NCBI RefSeq assembly: GCF_014892515.1
Contig: NZ_JADBGR010000106.1
Location: 25,227 to 89,226 of the forward strand
Length of the DNA: 64,000 bases
From: Myceligenerans pegani
GTDB taxonomy: Bacteria; Actinomycetota; Actinomycetes; Actinomycetales; Cellulomonadaceae
Reading direction: 5' to 3'
Numbering within the stretch: the first letter of the stretch is position 1; each line of letters starts with the position of its first letter. Position numbers and translations under genes: made by a program. Below the pieces are notes generated by a model that made no database searches, was not told the origin of the DNA, and saw only the letters and a program-made list of their open reading frames with translations. Positions 16,726-25,700 of this stretch are shown in pieces.

Positions 16726-17886
16726 ATGTCCCGTGGTGCTCGTCTGGCCGCGTACGGTGCCGTGTCCACGTCGCTGTCGTTGTGCAGCGATCGCAGGCTG
16801 GCCGAGCTCGTGGACGACGGCACACCGATCGGTACCGGGATCGGTGGGAAGACCGTTCGGCTGGACGTCGAAGGAACGCCGGTCTTCGTGAAGCAGGTGC
16901 GTCTGACCGATCTTGAGCGGCGGCAGGAGAACGTCCACTCCACGGCGAACCTGTTCGGGCTACCGATGTTCTGCCACTACGGCGTCGGCATCATCGGCGG
17001 CCCGGGGTTCGGTGCCTGGCGGGAGCTGGCCGTGCACACCATGACGACGAACTGGGTGATCGCGGGCGTCTACGAGGGTTTCCCACTGATGTATCACTGG
17101 CGGGTGCTTCCCGACTCCGGCCAGCCGCTTCCCGAGGAACTGGCCGACGTCGAACACGCCGTCGCCTACTGGGGAGGCGGGTCGGAGATACGCCATCGGA
17201 TCGAGGCCCTGGAGCAGTCGTCGGCGAGCATCGTGCTGTTCCTGGAGTACATCCCGCAGAACCTGCACGACTGGCTGGACGTCCAGATCCAGGCCGGTGA
17301 CGAGGCCGCCGAGCGGGCCTGCGCCATGGTGGACCGCGAACTGAAGGCTGGCATCTCGTTCATGAACTCGCGAGGGCTGCTGCACTTCGACGCCCACTTC
17401 CAGAACATCCTGACCGATGGCAGGCGTCTCTTCTTCGCCGACTATGGTTTGGCGATCTCCTCCCACTTCGAGCTCAGCCAGGACGAGGCCGCCTTCTTCG
17501 ACGAACACCGTGACTACGACTGGAGCTACGCCGCCACCCACCTGGTGAACTGGCTGGCCGTCGCGTTGTACGGGTACGGACCAGAGGATCGCAGGGCCTT
17601 CGTGCGGTCCTGCGCCCAGGGAGTGCTCCCGGAGGATGTTCCGACGGCGCTCGGGGACGTCATGGTCCGTGACGCGCCGGTCGCCGCCGTGATGGGGGAC
17701 TTCTATCGACGGTTCCAGCAGGCGAGTCGGACGACGTCCTACCCGTGGGAGGCGATCCGCCGGAACCGACACGAAGACCTGATGTTTGAGCAGCTGGGAG
17801 GGGCCGAGACTCCTGAGCTGAGTATTGGCGGCGGAGCCGTGTCAAATGCTCCTGAGCAGAGGACCTCCGAAAGGAGCGGGTCGTGA
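16726..17886 (+). CDS. protein kinase-like / phosphotransferase-like protein
   Basis: A 386-residue protein with a kinase-like fold. TPVFVKQVRLTDLE looks like the ATP-anchoring strand with Lys, GLLHFDAHFQNIL is the catalytic loop (His-x-Asp...Asn), and RLFFADYGLA is the metal-binding Asp segment. The N-lobe region FGLPMFCHYGVG and AWRELAVHTMTT is conserved-looking. Substrate unknown; related orphan kinases are found across actinobacteria. The ATG at 16726 is preferred over an overlapping TTG at 16696. Coupled to the upstream hypothetical gene. Confidence 0.7.
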   Translation: MSRGARLAAYGAVSTSLSLCSDRRLAELVDDGTPIGTGIGGKTVRLDVEGTPVFVKQVRLTDLERRQENVHSTANLFGLPMFCHYGVGIIGGPGFGAWRELAVHTMTTNWVIAGVYEGFPLMYHWRVLPDSGQPLPEELADVEHAVAYWGGGSEIRHRIEALEQSSASIVLFLEYIPQNLHDWLDVQIQAGDEAAERACAMVDRELKAGISFMNSRGLLHFDAHFQNILTDGRRLFFADYGLAISSHFELSQDEAAFFDEHRDYDWSYAATHLVNWLAVALYGYGPEDRRAFVRSCAQGVLPEDVPTALGDVMVRDAPVAAVMGDFYRRFQQASRTTSYPWEAIRRNRHEDLMFEQLGGAETPELSIGGGAVSNAPEQRTSERSGS

Positions 17887-17996
17887 CACCGGATCGTAGT
17901 GTGCGGCCATGGTCATGCAGGTGCGCCCTACTCTCAAGGTCCTCAAGGCGCTGCGCCTTAGCTAAGCCATTTGAGCCAAGTCAGGAGGTCGACATC

Positions 17997-18641
17997 ATGA
18001 CCGGTGCGTCGACATGCGTGCTTCGCTGCCATTCTGACTCCTACCGGCAGGCCGGTAGGGACCCTGGGTCGGGTATCGAGCGTGCCCCTGTTGACCAGCC
18101 ACGTGCAGAAGCGGAGCTGACGCGCCTCCTTGAGTTCGCGTCGCTGGCAGGATGCACGCCAGGAGGGCAGCCTTGGACCGAGACAACAGCCTTGGACCGA
18201 GACAACGTCGGTGGGAGAGAGTGGGACTTCCTCGCGCTCGACCGTGCTGGAGCGATCGCGCTCATCTCCAGCGCCGGATACGGGCTGATTCCCAAGCTGG
18301 TCCTGAACCACGGACGATCAGTCGAGACGGCTGTCGCGGCACTGCAGGTGCTCCCGGTGATCGGCGAGTCGCTCGATCGCAGGGGTGGAGACCGCTCCGG
18401 TGACTACTCCGATTGGTTCGAAGCGAGCAGGCGCGGGCTCTACACCTACGACTGGCAGCTGCTTCACGGGCCCTATGAACGGGTCTCCGTGCCGTCCGTG
18501 ATGCTCCGCGCCAGCGAGGTCGACCCAGAGATTGCGCAGGCAGCTGGGTTGCTGCGGCTTCCAGTCCGGTTCGCCGAGACCGCGCCGTTCACGCTTGATG
18601 GATACCGGGCCGAGCCGTATCAGGACGAGACGCCAGCGTGA
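17997..18641 (+). CDS. hypothetical protein, possibly immunity-like
   Basis: A 214-residue protein. The start is set by a strong AGGAGG at 17983-17988, eight bases before the ATG. The middle reads WDFLALDRAGAIALISSAGYGLIPK, a pattern I associate with small cytoplasmic proteins found near toxin/immunity genes, but I cannot name the family. The segment just before it is coded by a perfect 19-bp tandem duplication (18169-18206) that shifts the frame relative to a single copy. Whether the N-terminal third is in its ancestral frame is unclear. Confidence 0.6.
   Translation: MTGASTCVLRCHSDSYRQAGRDPGSGIERAPVDQPRAEAELTRLLEFASLAGCTPGGQPWTETTALDRDNVGGREWDFLALDRAGAIALISSAGYGLIPKLVLNHGRSVETAVAALQVLPVIGESLDRRGGDRSGDYSDWFEASRRGLYTYDWQLLHGPYERVSVPSVMLRASEVDPEIAQAAGLLRLPVRFAETAPFTLDGYRAEPYQDETPA
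18169..18206. repeat. 19-bp perfect tandem duplication inside a gene
   Basis: AGCCTTGGACCGAGACAAC occurs twice in a row. As 19 is not a multiple of three, gain or loss of one copy switches the reading frame of the surrounding hypothetical gene. Confidence 0.85.
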
Positions 18642-18761
18642 TCGCGATCCACATGCTGACGGACCTGACCCACGTAGGTGCTGACCGTATTCGGCGAGGC
18701 AGGGTGAATCGGTGGCGACCGCATGCGCTGGTGGGCGGATTCCTCGTCGCTGGGGTGCGCT

Positions 18762-19223
18762 CTACGCCAGCTCGAAGCCGTGGGATCTCAGCCAGGAGTG
18801 GAGGAGGGGCGGATCGGCGAGTCGCGCTCCGCCGAACCAGTGTCGACTCTCGATACCTGACGGTAGGTCGATGCGGACGACCTCGGTCAGGGTGTTCCTC
18901 TCGTCGAAGAACTCGATGACGTAGTCGCCCATGCACATGCAGAGGAAGTCGGTCACCTCTTCAACGCGGAGCGCGCCCACGAGCGCAATGAGGTCGTCGG
19001 TGTCGACAGTTGACGTTGAACGGCCTCCACGGCTGACGGCAATGCGCTTCAGCGTTGAGTCGTCGAGGACGTCGTCGTCCGAGTTCACGGCGAGGACGAG
19101 GTAGCCGCCGACGGTGACGTCCGCCCTCGTGGCACCGACGAGCGCTCGGTGCAGCGCGGTGGGGTCGGTTGTCGGCGGCCCTGAGAAAAGAAGTTCTGGT
19201 TCCTTCCGCTGTTTCCTTGCCAC
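18762..19223 (-). CDS. orphan protein with a relic copy nearby
   Basis: A 153-residue soluble protein starting MARKQRKEPELLFSGPP and ending LHSWLRSHGFELA. The body alternates strands and acidic loops (GGYLVLAVNSDDDVLDDSTL, MCMGDYVIEFFDERNTLTEVVRIDLP). No family recognised. Its C-terminus is repeated as a gene relic at 15406-15482. It is opposed to its neighbours on both sides. Confidence 0.7.
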   Translation of the reverse strand: MARKQRKEPELLFSGPPTTDPTALHRALVGATRADVTVGGYLVLAVNSDDDVLDDSTLKRIAVSRGGRSTSTVDTDDLIALVGALRVEEVTDFLCMCMGDYVIEFFDERNTLTEVVRIDLPSGIESRHWFGGARLADPPLLHSWLRSHGFELA

Positions 19224-19348
19224 GGCGGCAACCTACCGGGAGGTCAAGCTCTCGTTGTCGCGCGCCGTCGCCGCCTGAGCGGCCTGGCCCAAACGGGGCC
19301 ACTCCGCATCGTTGCCCCGCGGGTCCCGCAGCCCCTACGTTGCCCTCC

Positions 19349-21853
19349 ATGCATCCACTTCCCGAGGCGGTCCGCGCTGCCCTCGCACCACTGCTGACCA
19401 GGAGCGTCGCACTCCGTGACCAGACCGTCGACTACGTGCTCGACGGATCGGGGCGGGACATCCTCGCGACCCTGCCGTCCCTGCCCGACGACGGCGCCGC
19501 GCTCGTCGCCCGCCCGGGCGCATACTTCGGACGGGAGCGGATCGGGGCGGTCGCCGCGCTGCACCCGGGCTGGACCCAGCGGGCCGCCGACGACGGCCGG
19601 TACGCGTTCTACCTGGACGCGTCGGTAGACGCCCTCGTCCGGTTCGGCCGCGTCCTGACAGCGGTGACCCCAGACGAGGACCCGGACGACGACGAGGGCC
19701 GGTTCCGGCTGCTGGTCGCGGACGTCGCGCGGGTCGTCGTGCGGAATCCCACCCAGGAGGGTCCGCGGCCCGCCCGGCTCCGGTGGCAGCCCCGGACGAT
19801 GGCCGACCTCGCACGGGCCGGCGGGGTGCCGGCCGGGCGTGCGCCCCGCCTGGTGCTCTCGGTCCTGCTGGACCCGCGGAACTTCTACCGCTACACCCGC
19901 CTGCTGGACACCCCGGCGGGACACGCGTTCCTGAGCGACCACCACGACGTGCTCCCGGAGCTCGCCGCTGGTCTCGGCGCGCAGGTCAAGGGCTACCTCG
20001 CGCGGCTCTGCGCGTCCGCCCCGGATGTGCACGGCCCGCTCCTCGGCGACCTGGCCGTCGACGAGGAGGCCACCGTCCGGGACGAGGCCCTCGCCATGCT
20101 GGCCTGGCTTGACGCGCCCGCCCAGGTCGGCCTCCTGGCTCCGCGGGTCGGGCGCGCGGAGCCCACCCGCTCCCGGGAAGCGGCGTTGCGGCTCGCCGAT
20201 CTGGACGGCGGCCTCGAGGCACTCGACGAGATCCTGTCCCGGACCGCGGGCGGCTCGGACGACGTCGAGCGTGCCTTGCAGCTGCGCGAGCTCACAACTC
20301 GCGCCCGGACGTTCCGGGAGCCGGCCGCAGGGCCGTCCGCGCCTGCGTACGAACCGCCGGACGAGGACCTCCTGGAGGAGGTGCGCGCGCAGGTCGCGCA
20401 CGCCCGCGGCGGCGGCACGTCCTTCGGCGACCGGGTGAGAGACCTGCTCCCGCGCCTCCCGGACGTGCGCATCCTGCGCGACGCGCTCGCCGCGGCCGGG
20501 GCGTCCGACGCCGATCGCCGCGTCGCCGGCTGCCTGCTCCAGCCACGCGTCGCGGCCGAGGTGGCCGACCACGCCGACCGCTGGTGGCCGCTGTTCGCCG
20601 AACGCCTGGACCTGGTCGCCGAGTACCTGGGCGACGACGTGGACGGGTACCCGTCCGGCGCCGTCCGGCGGCCGGAGCCGGGACCGTACGGCCACCTCGA
20701 CTACGAACGGTGGGTCGACACGCCGTCGGTGGTCCTGACCGTGCTGGAGCGGTTCCCCGTGACGCCGGAACCGCTGGTCCCGCGCCTGGCCGGGATCGCC
20801 GTCGGCCGGACGCGGTACCGGCACGCGGCGCGGCGCGCCCTCGCGTCGCACCCGGGGGCGGCGGAACTCGCGGCGGCGAGCCTGCACGACGGCGACCCGG
20901 ACGTCCGGAGGTCCGCCGCGGAGTGGCACGCCGCGCTGGGGGACGCCACGGTCGTGGCGCCGGAGCCCGGCTGGGAGCTCCCGCCCGGGGTCTCCGCGCA
21001 CGTCCGGTCGCTGCCGCGTGCCGTGCTCGACCACATCGACCTCTTCCGGCAGGAGGCGCTGGGACACGGTGTCCCCCGCGCGGACGTGGACCGGTGGCTG
21101 GCGCTCGCCCGGCCGGACGTGCGGCTCGGGCACGGATGGGACGGGCCCGTCGCCGCGCGTCAGGGCAGCCCGCTCATGCTGCCGTCGGACGTGCCGGTTC
21201 CGGCGGACCGGTACACCTCGCCGGGGGAGGAGTACGTCGTGGAGCACCAGCTCCTGGCGACGATCGACCTGGCGGCGATCCCGCCGGGTCACACGGACAT
21301 CCCGCTCCCGCCCGACGGGCACCTGCTGCTGTTCGCGAACCCGGACCTGGAGCCCTACCCGGCCGGCTCGGCGGTGTACGTCCCGGCCGGGACGCCGGTC
21401 GTCGAGCGGGAGACGGCCCTTGACTGGGAGCCGGTGTACGAGTACGACTCGCCCGAGGACCTCGACAAGCACCTGCGGAGCGAGGGCGAGCTGCGGGTGG
21501 GGCGCGGGTACACGCTGCCGGACGTCACGCGGGAGCTCGAGGCGGAGCACCCGCACGCCCGCCGTCTCATGGACGTGTGGGGAGGTATCCCGGACACCGT
21601 CGCGCCGGAGCGCGGGTCGGGGGCGTGGCGCATCGGCGGTCACGCCTTCGACCACGAGGGCTGGGGCGATCCGGCACGCCGGTCCGCCGCCCCCGACGGC
21701 GAGCCGGACGGCTGGTCGCGCCCCGAGGACTGGGTGCTCCTGGCGCAGTGGGACGGGCTGCCGATGGCGTCGGTGTACTGGACCGTCACGCGCCAGGACC
21801 TCGCCGCCCGTCGCTTCGACCGGGTGGTCGTGGCCATGTACTCCAACCCGTGA
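19349..21853 (+). CDS. large protein with repeat-like N-terminus and DUF1963 (YwqG-like) C-terminus
   Basis: An 834-residue protein. Residues 1 to about 580 are helical with HEAT/LRV-like stretches such as VDEEATVRDEALAMLAWLDAP and HPGAAELAAASLHDGDPDVRRSAAEWHAALGD. The C-terminal 240 residues look like the DUF1963/YwqG fold (SPLMLPSDVPVPADRY, LLATIDLAAIPP, GHLLLFANPD, ending WVLLAQWDGLPM). Function unknown; YwqG-type domains occur near toxin systems. The ATG at 19349 removes an implausible Arg/Pro-rich lead. A translated minus-strand frame of similar length is a codon-bias shadow. Confidence 0.75.
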   Translation: MHPLPEAVRAALAPLLTRSVALRDQTVDYVLDGSGRDILATLPSLPDDGAALVARPGAYFGRERIGAVAALHPGWTQRAADDGRYAFYLDASVDALVRFGRVLTAVTPDEDPDDDEGRFRLLVADVARVVVRNPTQEGPRPARLRWQPRTMADLARAGGVPAGRAPRLVLSVLLDPRNFYRYTRLLDTPAGHAFLSDHHDVLPELAAGLGAQVKGYLARLCASAPDVHGPLLGDLAVDEEATVRDEALAMLAWLDAPAQVGLLAPRVGRAEPTRSREAALRLADLDGGLEALDEILSRTAGGSDDVERALQLRELTTRARTFREPAAGPSAPAYEPPDEDLLEEVRAQVAHARGGGTSFGDRVRDLLPRLPDVRILRDALAAAGASDADRRVAGCLLQPRVAAEVADHADRWWPLFAERLDLVAEYLGDDVDGYPSGAVRRPEPGPYGHLDYERWVDTPSVVLTVLERFPVTPEPLVPRLAGIAVGRTRYRHAARRALASHPGAAELAAASLHDGDPDVRRSAAEWHAALGDATVVAPEPGWELPPGVSAHVRSLPRAVLDHIDLFRQEALGHGVPRADVDRWLALARPDVRLGHGWDGPVAARQGSPLMLPSDVPVPADRYTSPGEEYVVEHQLLATIDLAAIPPGHTDIPLPPDGHLLLFANPDLEPYPAGSAVYVPAGTPVVERETALDWEPVYEYDSPEDLDKHLRSEGELRVGRGYTLPDVTRELEAEHPHARRLMDVWGGIPDTVAPERGSGAWRIGGHAFDHEGWGDPARRSAAPDGEPDGWSRPEDWVLLAQWDGLPMASVYWTVTRQDLAARRFDRVVVAMYSNP

Positions 21854-21938
21854 CGCCCTCTTGCGCCGTGTCGTCGTCGTGCTCAACGGCCTGCGCCTCC
21901 TTCGCCCCCCACGAGCGGGTGAACTTGACCGACATCTC

Positions 21939-21993
21939 TTGATAATGGTTCTCATGTCTGATTCACTCCTGGCGTACGTGAGAAGCGTTCTCA
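21939..21993 (+). promoter_or_regulatory. promoter 1 with paired Zur-like boxes
   Basis: TTGATA (21939-21944), a 17-base spacer and TTCACT (21962-21967) form a promoter. The box TGATAATGGTTCTCA (21940-21954) covers the -35 and spacer, and the perfect palindrome TGAGAAGCGTTCTCA (21979-21993) sits at the expected transcription start. Both fit the TGA-A---T-TCA form of actinobacterial zinc-uptake-regulator sites. The same layout recurs at 26092-26147. Confidence 0.75.
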
Positions 21994-22047
21994 TTTGCCC
22001 GGATTCCGGTCGCCAGGGTGGCGGTCGGAGAGATGGAGGAAGCCAGG

Positions 22048-22605
22048 ATGACGATCAAGCGAAAGACTGGACGTCGGATCGTGGCGGCGCTGGTCGCGAT
22101 GGGTGCGACCGCCGGCATGGCGGGAGCGTTCGCGGCGCCCGCGGCGGCCGCCGACCGCACCTCGGGCCACTTCGACGTCGCCGCGGAGGTCGAGTGTGAC
22201 GTGTTCGGCCAGGTGTCCGACGTCGCGGTGCACGTCCACGAGCACGTCAACGGCGGGGAGGTGGAGCTGCCCGAGGGTGACTGGCTGACCTTCACCGGCA
22301 CGAGCGGGCCCGAGGTCGGCTTCGCGGTGGAGCCGGGTGCGTCCTGCGGGACGCTCGACGTCGAGTTCGAGCCGAACGTGCTCGACTCGTCCAGCACGGG
22401 CGGGACGGTCTCGGGTACCGGGGCCGCGGGCAGCATCTCGTCCAGCAAGACCGACGCCTCCGGTTCCGTGGTGCTCGACGGGTCCGGGCACGAGGACCTC
22501 GCGTGGTCCTTCAGCGGCACGGGCACGTACCTGCTGACGTTCGACGTGACCGTCAACGGCAGCGTTTCGGTGCTGTCCGAGGACGTTCCGCTCAAGCGCT
22601 CCTGA
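22048..22605 (+). CDS. small secreted protein of the zinc-repeat locus
   Basis: A 185-residue secreted protein with a Sec signal peptide (basic MTIKRKTGRR, hydrophobic VAALVAMGATAGMAGAFA, cleavage near AAPAAAA). The mature part begins with SGHFDVAAEVECD, like the SGHFD/GHVD opening of the anchored repeats nearby, and carries a VHVHEHVNGG cluster that could bind zinc. Two Cys could form a disulfide. It has no anchor or lipobox. First gene after promoter 1, with GGAGGAAGCCAGG before the ATG. Zinc binding or chaperoning is inference. Confidence 0.75.
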   Translation: MTIKRKTGRRIVAALVAMGATAGMAGAFAAPAAAADRTSGHFDVAAEVECDVFGQVSDVAVHVHEHVNGGEVELPEGDWLTFTGTSGPEVGFAVEPGASCGTLDVEFEPNVLDSSSTGGTVSGTGAAGSISSSKTDASGSVVLDGSGHEDLAWSFSGTGTYLLTFDVTVNGSVSVLSEDVPLKRS

Positions 22606-22610
22606 CCTCG

Positions 22611-22641
22611 GCGGGGAGGGCGGTCGCACCGCCCTCCCCGC
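22611..22641 (+). terminator. perfect 14-bp hairpin after the small secreted gene
   Basis: Bases 22611-22624 and 22628-22641 are exact reverse complements with a CGC loop, 6 bases after the stop codon. It may end transcription, or trim it so that the short first gene is made in excess over the 1107-residue protein downstream. Confidence 0.8.
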
Positions 22642-22695
22642 GCTCCCTGATCCGGCTCGCGCCACCCGCGTCGGCAGCGCACCCGAGCCATCCGC

Positions 22696-22734
22696 CCCCT
22701 GCAGTCCCCGCACCACCCCTGCAGTCCCCGCACC
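22696..22734. repeat. 19-bp direct repeat before the large repeat-protein gene
   Basis: CCCCTGCAGTCCCCGCACC occurs at 22696-22714 and 22716-22734 (period 20). It ends just before the GAGAGGAAG ribosome site of the next gene, in a stretch poor in secondary structure. Confidence 0.85.
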
Positions 22735-22750
22735 GAGAGGAAGACCCGTC

Positions 22751-25700
22751 GTGGTCAGAACGTCCCTACCGGTTCGCCGCGCGGCGGCCACCGTCCTCGC
22801 CGTCGGGCTCGTCGCGGCAGGCGCGCCCGCCGTGGCGTCGGCGACATCCGCGTCGGTGACGACGTCGACCGCGCCGGCGCAGCGGCCTCCGTCCGCGCCG
22901 GCCGTCACCGCGGCGGGCCAGGCTCCGCGCGCCGTCCTCGACGACGGCAACGCGTTCGTCAACGCGCTGCTCGTGGAGGGCGAGCCGGTGATCGACGTCG
23001 GCTGGTCCGCCGAACCCGGTCCCGCCACTATCACGGACAGGTACGCGCCGGACGACGTCGTCGTCTCCGTGCCGCGACCCATCGCTCTCACGACGCCCGA
23101 CGACGCCGGGCTGGCGCCGCTCGGTCCGCCCGGCACGCCGCTGTGGGCCACGAGCCAGGACTTCCCGGCGCTCGACTACACGGGGACCGACGTCGTGCCA
23201 CGCCTGAACAACTACGGCCTGCCGCGCGACCAGGTCGCGCGCAACGGCGTCTCCTGGGAGATCACCGGGGTACGCGGGGGCGGGCTGGTCGCGATCGGCG
23301 GCCCCGTCCCGATGCCCGACCTGCCCATGAACCGGGTCTGGTACGCCGGCCACGGCCTGCACACCGACGTCACCTGGACGCCGAGCGCGGCGAGCATCTC
23401 CCCTCCGCAGGCCCAGGGCTGGCTCTTCTCGGACCTCGGCCTGCACTGCCTGGACCTGCGCGTCTCGGTGACCGGCACCGACGGCCAGGTGCGGACCTCA
23501 CCCGTGGTGACGGTCCGCGTGGCCGTCGGGAACGTGCCGGACCCGGCCACCGCGGAATGCGGCGCCCCGGTCGACCCGGACCTGCCGGTCCTCCCGCCCG
23601 ACGACGGCGGTGACCCCGGCGATCCCGACCCCGACGCGCCGGACCCGGACGACCTGACCGACCCGCGGAACAACGTGCTGCTGCCCGCCACGCACTCCGA
23701 CCTGTCCCTGCGGCCCGGCGACGACGAACTGCGCCTGATGGTGCGCGAGTCCCACGGCAACACGCTCACCTGGTACGACCCGGCCACACTCGTGGTCCAC
23801 GTGCCCGACACGGCGCGGGTCACGGTGCCGGAGCCGACGGCGTCGGCCGACTCGACGTTCCTCGCTCCGGCAGGCTCGGTGATCCACCGGCTGCCCAAGG
23901 TGCCGAAGGCCGGCCTGCCGTGGCTCGGTGTCTCGTCCGAGACGTTCAGAGCGCAGGACTACGACCGCCTGCCGATGATGCGGCTGGAGAGCGTGACCGG
24001 CGCGGACGGCGGCCCGCCGCCGGGTGAGTTCTTCCTCGGCGCCGACGAGGACCACGTCCGCTCCGGTGCCGCCCCGTGGTTCTCCACGCGGCAGGGCCTG
24101 CCCCAGGCGCACCCGGCGCTCGCGCCTTCGCTCGCCCACAAGCACCTGAGCTGGGACTTCACCGCGCCGGGCACGTACTGTGCACGGTTCACCTCCACGG
24201 CCACGACGACAGACGGCGCCCCGCGCGACGACGACATGGTGCTCACCTTCATCGTCGGCGGCACCGGCTACGACCCGACGTCGGCGCCCACCTGCATGCA
24301 GCGCGAGGCCGACCGGGCGCGCAGCCACGACGACACCTCGGAGGACGCCGTCCCCGGCGAGGTGACGCGCGTCCCGGCTCCCGAGGAGCAGGGCAGGGCG
24401 GCGTTCGCCGCGCTGACCCCGCGCCTGACGGACGGTGAGCTGACTGCCGGCCTGGTGACGGGAGACCTGCGCGGGCACGGCGTCCGCCACGACCCGGCGG
24501 ACGTGGTGCTCACGACGGGCACGACGGCCCGCGGCCTGCACGTCGAGCGCCTGCGGGAGGACTGGCGCGACGCCGAGCAGGAGTACATCGACGGATACCA
24601 GCTCGGACCTGGCTCGGGCCTGCTCAACGCGGTGGACCTCGACCTGGCGCACCTGGACCGCGCCGACTGGAGCGGCGACCTGACCTGGACGCTCGACGAC
24701 GCGACAGGGCCGGGCGAGTTCCTTCTGGTCGACGACCAGGAGGCATTCGTGCCCGGTCACAAGGGGGCCCTGCTCAGTACGGTTCCCGGCTACGAGGCGG
24801 CCGGCACGGAGCTTCGTCCCGGCGGGATGAACCTGTTGCGCTGGGTCTTCACGGCGGCGGGCCGGTACTGCGTGACGACCACGCTCGCGGGTACCGCGGC
24901 CGACGGGACGACGGCGTCTGCGACGACCACGCTGACGATCGCTGCGGGTGTCGATCCGGCGCAGGTGGAGCCCTGCCCGGCCGGCGGCGACCCCGGCCCC
25001 GGCGACCCTGACCCGGGCGATCCCGATCCAGGGGACCCGGATCCCGGCGATCCGGCCGGGTGGCCCGTCACGGACCGCACGGTCCTGCGCAGCGGTCATG
25101 TCGACCTCCTGGCGCGCGTCGCGCCCGGCGGCCTGACCACCGTGGTGCGCGACGACGCCGTGGTCCCCGCAGAGGAGCACGACCCCGCCGACGTGGCATT
25201 CGCCGTGCCCGACAACGCGCGCGTCGCCGTGCCCGACGACGACCGTTACGGCTTCCTGGGCCAGCCAGCCGATCCGGTATGGGTGCTGCCCGAGAGCCCG
25301 ACCCCGGACCTCGTCTGGCCCGGCTGGAACCTGGAGGTCATGGATGGCGCCGCCGCGGACGCGGTCCGAATGGCGCTGCTGGACGTGGACGGCCCGGGCG
25401 ATTTCGTGCTCTTCGACTCCGGCGGTGACGACTGGGGCGCACCACGGGTGCTGCTCGGCGCCGGTACGGACCGGCTCGACTACGCGCAGCACGCGCACGG
25501 CTCCTGGGCGTTCACCGCTGCCGGCGTCTACTGCCTCGACGTGTCGCAGACGGCTGTCGACGGCGACGTCCCGACCGCCGCGACCGACAGGGCGACCCTG
25601 CTCTTCGCCGTCGGCGTGGACGCTCGCCGTGTGACCGAGGAGCACTGCGGGCTCACGGCGGCGCAGTTCGCGGCCGGGCCGCAGGGCCCGGGGCCGGACG

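Noticed and set aside
17908-17961. 17-codon ORF (MVMQVRPTLKVLKALRLS) between the kinase-like gene and the next gene
   Set aside because: Too short, no ribosome site and no recognised match.
19244-21994. Very long minus-strand open frame (over 900 codons) opposite the DUF1963 gene
   Set aside because: GC-rich codon bias gives open antisense frames; its translation is Arg/Pro/Gly-rich with no motifs, while the plus strand shows a recognisable domain.
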